NCBI GenBank assembly: GCA_963735055.1
Contig: CAVTJN010000022.1
Coordinates: forward strand, 1-64,000
Reading direction: 5' to 3'
Source of the DNA: JBBITI01 sp963735055
Lineage (GTDB): Bacteria; Chloroflexota; Dehalococcoidia; Dehalococcoidales; UBA2162
Length of the DNA stretch: 64,000 bases
Shown here piece after piece: positions 29,783-40,636 of this stretch. Each line of letters begins with the position of its first letter. The first letter of the stretch is position 1. The position numbers and the translations under genes were made by a program. The notes beneath the pieces are model-generated. The model saw nothing but the letters and a program-made list of their open reading frames with translations, was not told the DNA's origin and searched no databases.

Positions 29783-31238
29783 TCACTGCCTGACGATGTA
29801 TACATGACTACGCGCCTGCAACAGGTCGGGGTTGGCGCAGTCGGTCCGGCTGTACACTATGGATATCCCGTTTCTTCTCAGCAAGGCAGTATCGGCGCCG
29901 CCGTTTTCCAGGAACTCGTAGGCCGCGGGCGCATTCCCGTCCGGCGTCTCGCCGGTCAGTGAGAATACCGCCTTCCCGGTAAGGCCCACGAACGCCATGC
30001 CCTGCCACAGGGTCGAGGAGCGCCTTTCCGTACCCGTCGCCCAGGTTCGCTCTGATCCAGGTAAAGGCGCGGTAGTCTCCGCTGTCCAACATTTGGTAAT
30101 ACGGCTGGTGGAGGCGGGCGGGGATCGTCACGAACAGCGTCACGGCCACCAGCGCGAGAGTGACGAGGGGCCTCAGGGAAGTGGACAATCGAAGTCGTCC
30201 GGGAGAGTCGCCAATCCCCGATCTCCAGCCCCAAGCCCCGACCACTCCCAGCCCCGCCCCGGCCAGGATGCTCACCATCAGCATCGCCAACCTGCAGGCC
30301 CACGCTGGTAGACGATTTCCGCTCCAAAGTGCAGCGAAAAGAAGACGGCCAGGAGGCCCAGCGAGGCCACAGCGCCCAGGACCAGACCGTAGTCCGTCCG
30401 CTTCCCTTTCCACGCCAGACCGACGACTCCGACCAAGGCAGAGCAGAATGGTGACGTAGCCAAGGGTGGGGATGACCGAGGGGAGGTCGACAAAGGGGCT
30501 GGTTGACTGCGGTACGAACAGTCTCTTCACCATCGGCACGGCGATGCGGTATATCACCGGGAAGAGGGCGACGAAGGGCAGTAGGACGGCCAGTGCCATG
30601 CCCAGGCTGTGTCGCGGGCTGCCTTTCAGGTTCAGCAGAATGTAGGGCGCCAGTATGACGATCAACACGGCGGCGGTTGGCGGGTGGATAGCGGCGGGAG
30701 CGACCACAAGGGCTGACAGGACCGGATAAGACCACCGGCTGCGGAAGTTGAAGGCGACAAAAAGCGCCAGCGGAATGAACAGCATCGCCAGGGAGATCGG
30801 CACCAGGAAGGCCGGCCCCAGGATGCCCACAGTGGTGGGGAGGAGGGAGGCGAAAAAAGCCGCCTGCCAGCCAAAGCCCTGCCGACCGGCCAGTATGAAG
30901 ACCGATAGGACCGTGATCATGTAGACGATGCCCGGGAAATAGCGGAAGATCACCAGCCAGTCGAGGCCGGTAACCTCCTTGAAAGCGCCCCAGAAGATGT
31001 GAGTTCCCAGTTCGCCCATCTGATTCCAAGTCAGGTCGTCTCCGCCGTAGATGGGGTTGGTGAGCTGGGCAGTGCTGGCTTTTTCCATGAGTGCGTTGGT
31101 GAATACCATCACCTGCCACTCATCGAGGTGGACGGGATAGGCATAGTTGCGGTGGGGGATGTAGGCGATGAAGAAGGCCAGCGCCAGTATCGGAACGAGC
31201 AGCAGATAACGGACCCTGGCTACCAGTGGTGTTCGCAA
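29783..31238 (-). pseudogene. Polytopic membrane protein, GT-C-like, frameshifted
   Basis: The long first segment (31238 to about 30440) starts with a membrane helix and then an acidic loop, HLDEWQVM, in the position where GT-C glycosyltransferases keep their catalytic Asp/Glu. Several further helices follow. The frame then moves near 30440 (ALVGVVGLAWKGKRTDYGLV) and 30290 (AMLMVSILAGAGLGVVGAWG), and near 30000 to the tail (GKAVFSLTGETPDGNAPAAY) ending at 29783. The C-terminal part, RAFTWIRANLGDGYGKALLD, resembles the soluble end of DUF2206 and related proteins. It is probably a membrane glycosyltransferase of surface glycan synthesis; the family is not certain. Confidence 0.5.
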
Positions 31239-31242
31239 AGTT

Positions 31243-31270
31243 TTGTCATCCGAATGGCAACTGCTATAAT
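31243..31270 (+). promoter_or_regulatory. Sigma-70 promoter upstream of the DUF1616 gene
   Basis: TTGTCA (31243-31248), a 16-base spacer, TATAAT (31265-31270). It lies in the divergent gap between the GT-C-like gene and the DUF1616 gene, giving a leader of about 120 bases before the TTG start at 31397. Confidence 0.55.
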
Positions 31271-31396
31271 ACGCTGCATACTAGCACAGCTTCTCCCGTG
31301 CGGCTCAAAGGGATGCATCCCGGACGCCACAAGCGAGGCGCTGCCGGCATCTTGAAACGAAGGACGCGCTGAAAATAGAATGAATCGGGTCGGCAG

Positions 31397-32279
31397 TTGA
31401 AGATCAGACTGGGCAACGGGCTGTGGCTGGCCAACGTCCTTGGCTGGCTGCTGATAATCGTCATCGTCCTCTTCCCGGAGAATCCCGTCCGTATCGTTCT
31501 GGGGGTCCCGTTCGTTCTCTTCTTTCCCGGATATGCGCTGATCACCGCCCTTGTCCCGCGGAAGACGGGAATGAGCGGCATCGAGCGGGTGGCGCTTAGC
31601 TTCGGGCTGAGCATCGCCCTGGTGATACTGATCGGTCTCGCCCTCAATTACACGCCGTTCGGGATAAGGCTCGTCCCGATTCTGTCTTCCATGGCAGTCA
31701 GTCTTGCTCGCCCTGACCGTCGTGGCCTGGTACAGGGTACGGAAGGTGTCTGAAGACGAGCGTTTCTCTATTTCGTTCAGCCCGTCCCCGCGGGGGATGT
31801 GGAGCGGACGGCCGATCGACAAAGCGCTGTCCCTGATCCTGGTGCTGGCCATACTGGCGAGCGTGGGGGCGATTGCCTACACCATCGCCAAACCCAAGCC
31901 GGGCGAGGAATTCACCGAATTCTACATCCTGGGGCCGGGCGGAAAGGCCGAGGACTATCCCTCCGAGGTGCCGGTTGGCGCCAAGGCTATCGTGACCGGC
32001 GGCATAGTCAACCACCGAAGGAATTCCGCGACCTACGTCATTGAAGTGCTGGTGGCCGGGACCAGGAATGGCGAGGTCGGTCCGGTTGCACTGGAACCCG
32101 GAGAGAAGTGGGAGGGTGAAGTAGGCTTCACGCCTCAAACTGTCGGGGTGGACCAGAAGGTCGAGTTTGTTCTGCAAGAGACCCCGCAGGTGGAGGCCAC
32201 CCCCCAGTCGCTGCATCTCTGGGTTAATGTGGCCGGTAGACAGGGCCCGGCGCCTCTCACCCGAGAGTCGCTGGTGTGA
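31397..32279 (+). pseudogene. DUF1616 membrane protein, one frameshift
   Basis: A TTG start opens four hydrophobic helices with the family phrase IVLGVPFVLFFPGYALITAL, then ERVALSFGLSIALVILIGLA and NYTPFGIRLVPIL. After a shift near 31705 the second frame (to 32279) continues with another helix and the soluble end EEFTEFYILGPGGKAEDYPS. This is the usual DUF1616 order; one base would restore about 290 residues. DUF1616 proteins occur in archaeal and bacterial glycan clusters, with no known activity. Its 3' end meets the O-antigen ligase-like gene from the other strand. Confidence 0.75.
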
Positions 32280-33490
32280 CACCACCAGCAGCGCCGCCCA
32301 GACCCAGAGCAAGGGCACGCTCATGTAGATGTAACCGACAGCCTCAATCACCGTCACCGTGGTCGTCACGTCATACATAGCCATTGCGGCCCCGGCGACA
32401 AAGGCTCCGATCATGCCTATTCCGATCCCGTGCCACGGGTCTTGCCGCGACGACGCCAGCATCCTGCTCGAGAGTCGAACGAAGACGACGACCGCCGCCA
32501 CCAGTGCCAGGACTCCGAGCAGGCCGGTATCAGCGTGAAGCTGCAGGTAGGTATTGTGGACGTGGATATGACCTCCTGCTGAACTGCCGGTTGTACAATT
32601 CAGCCCAGCTCCCCAGGCCTAAGCCGGTAATCACGCGTTGACCGCTTAGCAGGTGCACTGTATTGGTCCAATACACCACTCTGGCGGCCAGGGAACTCGT
32701 CGAAAAGACCTGTCCCAGCCACGGAATCCGGTCATACCACAGCACTGCCGCGGCTCCCGCAATACCCGCCGCAGGGACGACGACCCAGGCCATCCACCTT
32801 CGCCATAGGACCAGCGCCACCGCCACCCCGCATGCCGCCGCAATCCAGCCGCCGCCGCTGGCGCTCATAATGAGCATCCAGAGGAAGGCCAGACCCAACG
32901 ACAGTGCCAACACGCGCAGCCGCCCGCGGTCATTGAAGACTGCCACACCAAACAATGCCGGTATAACCACAGCCAGCAGCGCGCCGAGGCTGTTGAACTG
33001 AAGCACCTGACCGCCGGTCTTGGGGAGCCCTTCGAAAGAGCTTGAAGAACCAGGAGTTGAAAGACACGATCCTCTGGCTGCCTTCGGAGAAGAACCATAT
33101 CCCCAGCACCAGCGTTATGAGGCAGATGACGCCGCCCACCCAAAGCCAGTACCGGTTTCCCCTGTTGCTGTTGCTGACAAGTCCGTAATAGATTAGTATC
33201 GAGGCCAGCGTGGAACCGAGGGCCCCGATGGCCACCGCCTTATTCGAAGCCACCAGCAGCCCAACCAGCATCCCCAGGATGAAGATCAGGATGGGGATAT
33301 CGAACGGCGTCCGGGGAATGAGGCGGCGGGTCAGCCAGAAGCGAATCCCCAACGGCGCGATAGCGATAACCAAGCTGAGCCAGAGGAGTGGAGAATTGAA
33401 CAGCACCGAAAAATAAACGGGCACGGCGAATACGGGCTGGATTGCCAGCACGCCGTCTGCCGCGTTCCTCAGCACGCTATGCGGCGCCAT
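32260..33490 (-). pseudogene. O-antigen ligase / Wzy-like membrane protein, frameshifted
   Basis: The start ATG at 33490 (MAPHSVLRNAADGVLA) follows an AAGG site. Three frame segments cover the gene: to about 33030 (LVIAIAPLGIRFWLTRRLIP, ALGSTLASILIYYGLVS), about 33006-32590 (NSLGALLAVVIPALFGVAVF to ITGLGLGSWAELYNRQFS) and about 32575-32260 (HIHVHNTYLQLHADTGLLG, then two helices). The pair GLGSW and HVHNTYLQ...DTGLLG is the Wzy_C signature. Family members join or polymerise lipid-linked glycans on the outer face of the membrane. The exact stop is uncertain because the end overlaps the convergent DUF1616 gene. Confidence 0.7.
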
Positions 33491-33531
33491 CGCCTTGCCA
33501 TCCGTTTCGGGCCGGCCGGACGCCGACGTTG

Positions 33532-33837
33532 TCAACAATAAGGGACTCGCTTCACGCCACTCTCCTTGGTCAGCGTCCGGCAAAAGAAACCGTTCAGACA
33601 CCCCACGTGCTCAACGGGATACTCCCGGAGGGGCTGGCTGTGTGCGGCCGAATCGACGTTCCACGTCTCGTTCGCTGGGTCGCGTAACACCTTGAAAAGC
33701 TCCAATGCCTCCTCCCACGAGACGACGTTATCGTTCTCTTCGTGAATCAACAGAGTATCACTCTCAATGTCGGGAACGACTGTCACCGGATCCGTTGCCA
33801 CAGAACCCGCCGTCGCGGCAACGGCTTTCTTCTTCAT
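33532..33837 (-). CDS. Hypothetical protein, 101 residues
   Basis: The start ATG at 33837 follows AAGGGGAAG (MKKKAVAATAGSVATDPVTV). The product is acidic in the middle (DIESDTLLIHEENDNVVSWE) and ends NGFFCRTLTKESGVKRVP. It has no membrane helix and no recognised domain. It ends about 40 bases before the O-antigen ligase-like start and could be its leader gene. A longer form starting at 33918 is possible but less likely. Confidence 0.4.
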   Translation of the reverse strand: MKKKAVAATAGSVATDPVTVVPDIESDTLLIHEENDNVVSWEEALELFKVLRDPANETWNVDSAAHSQPLREYPVEHVGCLNGFFCRTLTKESGVKRVPYC

Positions 33838-34323
33838 CTTCCCCTTGCCGACAGAATGCAGACGATCATACCTGGTTTCGCGTCCTGTGACAAACGCCGC
33901 TTTGCAGGATATCACCACCGGAATCGGCGGTCTTCTCCTGCAATCTTCGAAATTGTCAGCCGCGGTGACTGCTGATAGCTCCTGACCCGGGCAATCCGGT
34001 TACTTTGGAGAGAAACCTAAGGCATTGTTGCCGCACGGTGACCTCAAACAAGACAAAATACGTGTATATTGCGCGCCACAATCGAGCCTGGTAGCGCCAT
34101 CTGGGGTCCTGATCGGATATAACTGGATACCCCAGCTTCGGATTTTGGCACTTATCTGTGCGCTAACACGACAATGGAACGACTACTACGGGCGACCGTT
34201 AACAGGCTTGACGGGCAGTATTGCGGTTGGCCGGCGACGGTAGAATGCCGGTTCCGGCACGGACAGAGGATAACTCGCGCGCAATCCCAGGTTAATGGCT
34301 TGTGCGACTTGCCCAAGATGCAT
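33838..34323. other. Intergenic region left of the accessory genes
   Basis: About 490 bases without a supported gene. AT-rich patches around 34040-34130 could hold promoters, but no matched -35/-10 pair was found. No tRNA fragment or copy of the tRNA-Phe 3' end was seen here. Confidence 0.4.
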
Positions 34324-35226
34324 TTACGCCAGCGTTGGCGGCATTGGCGGCCCAGGCGGCGGAACCTTCCCGACGTCTTTCAGGGGGTGGACTCTGTCCT
34401 GGAACCGGCGTACCATCTCGGCGCCCTTCAGGTCGCCTTTCGCCAGCAAGTCCTGATAGATCTTCTCGCGGGATTGCTCCGGAGTCAGCCCTTCGCCCAT
34501 AAGACTGGCGATCCGAAGCCAATAGAATATTTCCGCATTCCTCTTGGCTGACGAAACTCCATACCGCAGGATGGCGTTGCGTTCTTCTTCCGAAAGGGTG
34601 TCTGGTTTGACCCGCCCGGCTCGTTCGTTTTCGGCATCTGCCTCAAGCACCTTGTGCATAATCTCCAGGTCGAGATTGTCGTCCCGGATATCGGCGTCCT
34701 CCTGTTCGCGGTTCTTCTGGTTCTCCTGCATCCAGCGCTGAAAGGCGAAGCAGACATCCTCAACTGCGCCCCCCTTCTTCGTGAGATGATCTGCAATCAG
34801 CACGGCCACCTCCAGCGCCACGTGCCGCTTGTGATCGGCCGCCTGATGTGCCGGGGCATATATCTTACCGGTGATCAGCCGGTTCAGCCCGTGAGGTTGG
34901 GAATGGATGATCTCAAGCTGTTCCTTAGTAATACCCCAGGCTTTGGCAAACAACTCCAGGTTCGCGTCGCGATTGGGGTTCGCCTGGGCAAACAGATGTC
35001 TGGCGAAGGAATATCCCTCCCGGTGAACCGGTTCCTGCCGCCACTGCAGGTAGTAGCGGCGGACGGTTTCCGGCGTAACCTCCACCACTCCCACGATCTC
35101 ATCGAGGGGGACCTGATCGAAGAACATCTTGAAGCACCGGCGGCGCGCCGACCGCCCCTGTTCATCCCGCTTCACCGGATACCTACGGCCGGCTTTCCTG
35201 ATTCGAAACACTCTCGGTAGTCTCAT
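34324..35226 (-). CDS. HTH-containing protein of unknown function
   Basis: Intact, 300 residues, ATG start at 35226. The N-terminus is very basic and contains a helix-turn-helix-like segment, VPLDEIVGVVEVTPETVRRY (about residues 39-58), resembling the HTH of resolvase or sigma-like proteins. The rest is mostly helical and charged (DHKRHVALEVAVLIADHLTK, EKIYQDLLAKGDLKGAEMVR), ending in a proline-rich tail. It lies 225 bases downstream of the AAA+ ATPase gene on the same strand. DNA binding is inferred from the HTH only; no family is recognised. Confidence 0.55.
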   Translation of the reverse strand: MRLPRVFRIRKAGRRYPVKRDEQGRSARRRCFKMFFDQVPLDEIVGVVEVTPETVRRYYLQWRQEPVHREGYSFARHLFAQANPNRDANLELFAKAWGITKEQLEIIHSQPHGLNRLITGKIYAPAHQAADHKRHVALEVAVLIADHLTKKGGAVEDVCFAFQRWMQENQKNREQEDADIRDDNLDLEIMHKVLEADAENERAGRVKPDTLSEEERNAILRYGVSSAKRNAEIFYWLRIASLMGEGLTPEQSREKIYQDLLAKGDLKGAEMVRRFQDRVHPLKDVGKVPPPGPPMPPTLA

Positions 35227-35451
35227 ACTGTCTTCCCCTCCCAGCGCTGAGTCTACTACGGTGGTTCTGGCGGCAGTTCCGGCGACAGTCCTGGTAGGAC
35301 GCCGACGCCGCGTGGAATTCCTGGTCGCTTCACGGTCCGGTCGCCGGTCGCGATATCGGACCGAAGCGAAACGGGAAGCGAAAGAGGGCCAACGCCGGCG
35401 GTCAAAACGTTTCCGTCTGAACTGTCAAACGGGGCGCCGTTCGATCGAGGC

Positions 35452-36783
35452 TCACTGCAGGGTATCGGAGCGGCTTCGATGATTCGCGGTGCTGAAGCCG
35501 ACGCTCCGGTCTGCCCTGCACTTCAACTCCGAGATGACGGCGTCCACGTCCGCCCTGGTAAACGCCGCGCTCCGCGTGGCGTCATCGCCGTCATTCCCGT
35601 TGATGACCAGGCCGAACACCGCTTCCTGGACCTGGGCCGGGGACAGGCCCTCGGTTCGGCTCACCAGGTACTCCTTCACCTCCGGGTCCAGGTGGATCTT
35701 CCCGGACAGCAGTTCGATCTGGTCCGCCCGCAGGTCCGCCGAGGGCGGCGGGATGGTGATCACCCGGTCAAAACGGGCCGGTCTCTTCCGTAGCGCCGCA
35801 TCCAGCGTTTCCACGAGATTGGTGGTGGCCACGGTCACAATCTGGCTCTTTTCGTAGATACCGTCCATCTCATCCAGCAGCGACACCAGTTGCGGCGTGC
35901 CGTGGTACATCCCCCACCGCTCCTGTCCGATCGAGTCGATATCCTCAATGAATACGATGCTTGGGGCCAGGTCCTGGGCCACCTGGTACAGTTCGCTGAA
36001 GTATCCGGCATCGACGATACCGGCGGCGCTGCTAAGCAGGCGGGTCACGCCCGCCGCCTCCGTCATCAGCGCCTTACAGATGACCGTCTTCCCGGTGCCC
36101 GGGTCCCCGGCCAGGATGATGCCCCGCTTGGTCGGAATACCGTACCTAGGCCACTCTTCGAGGTTGTTGAGAAAGCCGACCGTGTTCCGGCGAATCGTCC
36201 CTTTGAGGGCTGGATCGAGAATGATTGAATCCCAGGTGCGCCGCACCGGGGGCACAAACTCGATTCCAGCAGGGGTCAGGGCGATGATCTTGCCGCGATA
36301 GAAGTTGTGCTGCGTGCCGTACTCTTCAATCGCCTGGACCAGCTGTTTGACGACCCCTTCCATGGCCGCCGGCGCTTCGACCTGTACGTCATCACTCGGC
36401 GCGCGCCGGCCGATATCAACGGTGACGATGAGTCTCGCCGCCTCCCGCTCCACGACCGTCTGGCCGCTGGCGAGGCAGCTTTCGTGTTCATCAATGTCGG
36501 TTACGATGTCTCGGTACAGCGGCTGGCGGTGGGAATAGCCAAATACCGCCAGGACATTCCAGCCCTGTTCGGCGAGGCAGTGTTTGGCCGCCCAGGCAGC
36601 CAGATCGCTGTAAAACCAATCCAGCCTCAGGCCGGCAACGGCCCGCGGCCCCGGGCAGACAAGTGAGCTGACCTGATCCTCGTTCTTCCGGCTCAAACGT
36701 GCGTGTCGGTCCCCATCTTCCCCGTCCGCATCCAAGCCACGGGTCGCAAATTCAAACATGCCGATCCAGTCCCGGTCATTCAT
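35452..36783 (-). CDS. AAA+ ATPase with unknown N-terminal domain
   Basis: Start ATG 36783 (MNDRDWIGMF) was chosen because AAGGAGG lies just upstream; a longer upstream frame lacks this. The 443-residue protein has an uncharacterised N-terminal domain (about 1-200), then a classic AAA+ module: Walker A GDPGTGKT (226-233), Walker B IVFIEDID (276-283), sensor 1 ATTN (319-322), Arg-finger region RPARFDR (334-340) and a small helical lid. It is closest in appearance to FtsH/CDC48/proteasome-type unfoldase ATPases but has no protease domain or second AAA module. The N-terminal domain presumably recognises a partner or substrate. It is flanked by two unknown genes in the island next to tRNA-Phe. 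Confidence 0.75.
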   Translation of the reverse strand: MNDRDWIGMFEFATRGLDADGEDGDRHARLSRKNEDQVSSLVCPGPRAVAGLRLDWFYSDLAAWAAKHCLAEQGWNVLAVFGYSHRQPLYRDIVTDIDEHESCLASGQTVVEREAARLIVTVDIGRRAPSDDVQVEAPAAMEGVVKQLVQAIEEYGTQHNFYRGKIIALTPAGIEFVPPVRRTWDSIILDPALKGTIRRNTVGFLNNLEEWPRYGIPTKRGIILAGDPGTGKTVICKALMTEAAGVTRLLSSAAGIVDAGYFSELYQVAQDLAPSIVFIEDIDSIGQERWGMYHGTPQLVSLLDEMDGIYEKSQIVTVATTNLVETLDAALRKRPARFDRVITIPPPSADLRADQIELLSGKIHLDPEVKEYLVSRTEGLSPAQVQEAVFGLVINGNDGDDATRSAAFTRADVDAVISELKCRADRSVGFSTANHRSRSDTLQ

Positions 36784-36923
36784 AGTCTCCCACCTCCTTA
36801 CGCCAATGTGAACGACCAAAAGGGTTGCTGAGACGGCATTGCTGAGACTTGCCCACCGGGTCACCGTTACCCGGCATCGTTCCGCCCCGGCTCACTCGTC
36901 GAAAGACTGGGGTGATCGCCCCC

Positions 36924-37478
36924 CTAGGCTTCGGCGCTGGCCGAGCTGACATTCGGCGCAGGACCAAGCAGTGGTTCGATCAGCTCAAACCAAAGCCCCC
37001 CGAAAACGGACCATCTTTCGATGGCGTTGTGCGCCGTGTCGATCTGAAAGAAGACGAATGCCGCGTCCCGGTACCCTTCCACGCGGTTGAAGTTCCAGCC
37101 CCCCTCCCACGTCTCGCTACCCATAAGCCGGTGCTTGGTGTACATCCCGTGCTGCTTCAAATAGTCGAGGGTGGGCGTCTGCCCCTGCTCCCAGCACCGC
37201 CGGAAGTAGTCCAGCACGTCGGGCGGGAACAGCGCCCTCACCCGGGGCACGACCACCCGTACGAGAATAGCCTCGATGCCCGGGTCCACCATGAGGTCCT
37301 GGTTGATCCGGCTGTAGTTCGGGTTACCACCCTCGGAGTAGCCCGGGAGCAGGCCAATCGCCTTGAGCTCCTGAATCCGCTTCTTCTTGGTCCTTTGTTT
37401 GAGGACACTCCACATAAAGGGGTCGGCATTGAGGAAAAATCGCCGCAGGGTGTCCCGGGTCTCTCTGGGCAGCTTCAT
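36924..37478 (-). CDS. Unknown protein, 184 residues
   Basis: Start ATG 37478 (MKLPRETRDTLRRFFLNADP) follows a GGGGGAGGA site and is preferred over a longer form reaching 37550. The product is soluble, with a basic N-terminal helix (SVLKQRTKKKRIQELKAIG), a middle part LDYFRRCWEQGQTPTLDYLK, and an aromatic C-terminal half (WEGGWNFNRVEGYRDAAFVF, WSVFGGLWFELIEPLLG). No family is recognised. It lies 140 bases upstream of the AAA+ ATPase on the same strand and was probably co-transcribed with it, which makes it a candidate partner. Confidence 0.6.
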   Translation of the reverse strand: MKLPRETRDTLRRFFLNADPFMWSVLKQRTKKKRIQELKAIGLLPGYSEGGNPNYSRINQDLMVDPGIEAILVRVVVPRVRALFPPDVLDYFRRCWEQGQTPTLDYLKQHGMYTKHRLMGSETWEGGWNFNRVEGYRDAAFVFFQIDTAHNAIERWSVFGGLWFELIEPLLGPAPNVSSASAEA

Positions 37479-37596
37479 GGTATTCCTCCCCCGGCGGGTC
37501 CAAGGATCATCCCGCCGCAAGCAGTTTTCTACATAGTTATAGTACACCATAAGTGTCCGTTTAACAAGATAAAAGATATGAAAAAATTGGCCATGA

Positions 37597-37605
37597 TGGT
37601 ATAAT
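37597..37605 (+). promoter_or_regulatory. Extended -10 promoter of the recombinase genes
   Basis: TGG followed by a perfect TATAAT (37600-37605) is an extended -10 element without a good -35. The string TGATGGTATAATG is repeated exactly at the guaA promoter. It lies about 180 bases before the GTG start at 37783. Confidence 0.45.
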
Positions 37606-37782
37606 GTCAGCTGGTGGAGGACGCGGTCGCTGGCGTCACACGGTCCGGGCGGCGCGACCGCGATATCGCTTCAACGCATCAGTGACGTCACCGGTTTTCC
37701 GGTGGACTACCTGATGCGGGTGGTGAGATCCTGGTAGAAGCCGGGTTGCGGCACAGGGAAACAGTCCAACTAGGAGGCAAGA

Positions 37783-37943
37783 GTGTCAACGACAACCGAG
37801 GTAAAGCAAAGGTACTGGACAGAACTGGCCGACGTGGCCGGAGCGCTGGCGGCGAATCTGGGCAAGATACTGCGGCACCCCGGGCAGCTGTCCGGTAATG
37901 CAGTTGACGGCGGGCAGTTCTGGAGCGGCGAATTCCGGTCACC

Positions 37944-37947
<4 letters not shown>
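37783..37947 (+). CDS. Small protein before the recombinase
   Basis: A GTG start with AGGAGG at 37772-37777 encodes 54 residues, beginning STTTEVKQRYWTELADVAGA and ending FWSGEFRSP. Its stop overlaps the next start (GTG at 37944) as GTGA, so the two are coupled. It is too short to assign. Its position before a recombinase would suit a small regulator or excision factor, but no HTH is evident. Confidence 0.4.
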
Positions 37948-39184
<1,237 letters not shown>

Positions 39185-39193
39185 GTAAGGGTT

Positions 39194-39222
39194 ATTCTAT
39201 CCAAGGCGAGCGTGGTTGTCAA
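39194..39222 (-). promoter_or_regulatory. Promoter of tRNA-Phe
   Basis: On the minus strand: TTGACA (39222-39217), a 17-base spacer, TAGAAT (39199-39194), 10 bases before the tRNA 5' end. It is a consensus -35 with optimal spacing. Confidence 0.75.
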
Positions 39223-39325
39223 ACCTCGGCGGCCTTTGGCCACATCCCCACCAACAGCAGGGCAGGCGGTGGACTGGCCGACGGAGTTGTAGTAAGCTAT
39301 CCCCAGAAAACCGCAGAGGTGACGT

Positions 39326-39712
39326 ATGCAGCAGCCAAAGCCGCAAACCTGGAAACCGATGGTGGCCGGGATCCTGGACATCACGGTGGGCACCATCGAC
39401 TTGCTCGGCGCAATGGCGCTGATCATCGCGATCTCCGTTGTTGGCACGCCGGGCCTGATTCCCGAGCAGGATTTCTATCCGTTGGCGGTGTCATCCGTGA
39501 ACGCCATACTGGGCACCATCACCATCTACCTGGGAATCGCCGGTATACTGGCCATCGTCGGCGGTGTTTTTGCCCTGCAGCGGAAGGCCTGGGGGCTGGC
39601 GCTCGCGGGTTCGATCGCGGCGACCATGACCGCCAGCGTCCTCGGCATCCTTGCTATCGTATTCCTGGCGACGTCAAAGGACGAGTTCGGCCGGCCGCTA
39701 CCACTGCCTTAG
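39326..39712 (+). CDS. Four-helix membrane protein
   Basis: Intact, 128 residues, ATG start with GAGGTG just upstream. A short polar start (MQQPKPQTWKPMVAGILDIT) leads to four hydrophobic segments with GGVFALQRKAWGLALAGSIA between the third and fourth. It resembles small DUF4064-like membrane proteins of unknown function. Its last bases overlap the convergent VOC gene by 15. Confidence 0.6.
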   Translation: MQQPKPQTWKPMVAGILDITVGTIDLLGAMALIIAISVVGTPGLIPEQDFYPLAVSSVNAILGTITIYLGIAGILAIVGGVFALQRKAWGLALAGSIAATMTASVLGILAIVFLATSKDEFGRPLPLP

Positions 39713-40075
39713 CTCGATGGTTATTCCGCTGGGGTCTTTGATCTCGGCCCGCTTTGACTTGCCCATGGTGGTCGGGCCACGAGTGATGGCGACCCCCTTA
39801 CTCTTGAGGTATTCAACCGCCTTGTCCATGTCCTCGACCTCGATGGCAAGCATGCGGTACCCGACGTGAGGCGGCTCCGGTAGCGCTGCCGGACTGGTGA
39901 AGGCCAGCAACTCGATCATGGTGTCATTCAGTGTCAGATAGGATATCTCGCTCAGCGCCGGCATGTTCATCTTGTTCCGCTCCTTGACCTTGAAGCCAAG
40001 GATTTCGGTGTAGAAAGATATCGTCTGCTCGATATCCTTCGGGATGATCTCAACATGGTCAATCCGCTTGAACAC
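39698..40075 (-). CDS. VOC (glyoxalase/bleomycin resistance) family protein
   Basis: The GTG start at 40075 follows GGGAGGG and gives 125 residues (FKRIDHVEIIPKDIEQTISF). Two beta-alpha-beta-beta-beta halves are visible: RIDHVEII...FYTEILGF and GYRMLAIEVEDMDKAVEYL, ending AEIKDPSGITIELRQW. The metal-site residues expected of the fold (His in the first strand, Glu in the last strand) are present. The family includes methylmalonyl-CoA epimerase and glyoxalase-like lyases; the substrate is unknown. Confidence 0.75.
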   Translation of the reverse strand: MFKRIDHVEIIPKDIEQTISFYTEILGFKVKERNKMNMPALSEISYLTLNDTMIELLAFTSPAALPEPPHVGYRMLAIEVEDMDKAVEYLKSKGVAITRGPTTMGKSKRAEIKDPSGITIELRQW

Positions 40076-40167
40076 TGCGTTCCCTCCCTCAGTGTGCTCC
40101 AAGGCCATTCTAGCTCGGGCTGGTCAGCGGCTCAAATCGCCTGGTTTAAGGGACGCGCGCCAACCGG

Positions 40168-40557
40168 CTACCTTCTCCGTTCGGCGAACTGGTGGGCTTC
40201 GTTAAGCTCCCGCGGAATATGCTTAAAGACACACCCGTCGAATCTCGTTTGTAGTTGCTTCACCGCCACGTAGAGGGGACGGATGCCCGTGGCCTTCACT
40301 TTGTACTGGCCGTTGACCTGCCGGACGAGCAACTCAGAGTCCGACCGCACTTCGGCACGCCGGGCTCCCAGTTCAAGAGCGGATGACAGGGCGGCGACTA
40401 CAGCCCGATACTCCGCCTCATTGTTGGTTGCCCGACCGATGGACCGCGAAATACTGCTGATAACATGACCGGCCTCGTCCTTGATAACGGCGCCGATCGA
40501 GGCCGGACCGGGGTTCGGAGCCGCGCCGCCATCTGTGTAGATTATCGCTTTCAGCAT
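40168..40557 (-). CDS. Ribonuclease HI family protein
   Basis: Intact, 129 residues. Conserved acidic residues lie in IYTDGGAAPNPGPASIGAVI (D9), TNNEAEYRAVVAAL (E48) and VRSDSELLVRQV (D73). The last RNase H motif normally has an Asp in a NxxAD context; here it reads RELNEAHQFAERRR, so that Asp appears replaced. Such short proteins belong to the RnhA-like group that cleaves RNA in RNA-DNA hybrids. Activity is possible but not certain because of the C-terminal change. Confidence 0.75.
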   Translation of the reverse strand: MLKAIIYTDGGAAPNPGPASIGAVIKDEAGHVISSISRSIGRATNNEAEYRAVVAALSSALELGARRAEVRSDSELLVRQVNGQYKVKATGIRPLYVAVKQLQTRFDGCVFKHIPRELNEAHQFAERRR

Positions 40558-40636
40558 GAAATCCTTCCGATAGTGAAAAGCTCCTTGTGGCTGAGGTCTA
40601 CAGTCCGGGCCGCTTTTCAGGGTGGCGGTTCCAGGC

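Noticed and set aside
33838..37782. Second attachment site (copy of the tRNA-Phe 3' end) left of the recombinase
   Set aside because: No copy of the T-arm and acceptor sequence was found by eye here; the left boundary of the island may be elsewhere or degraded.
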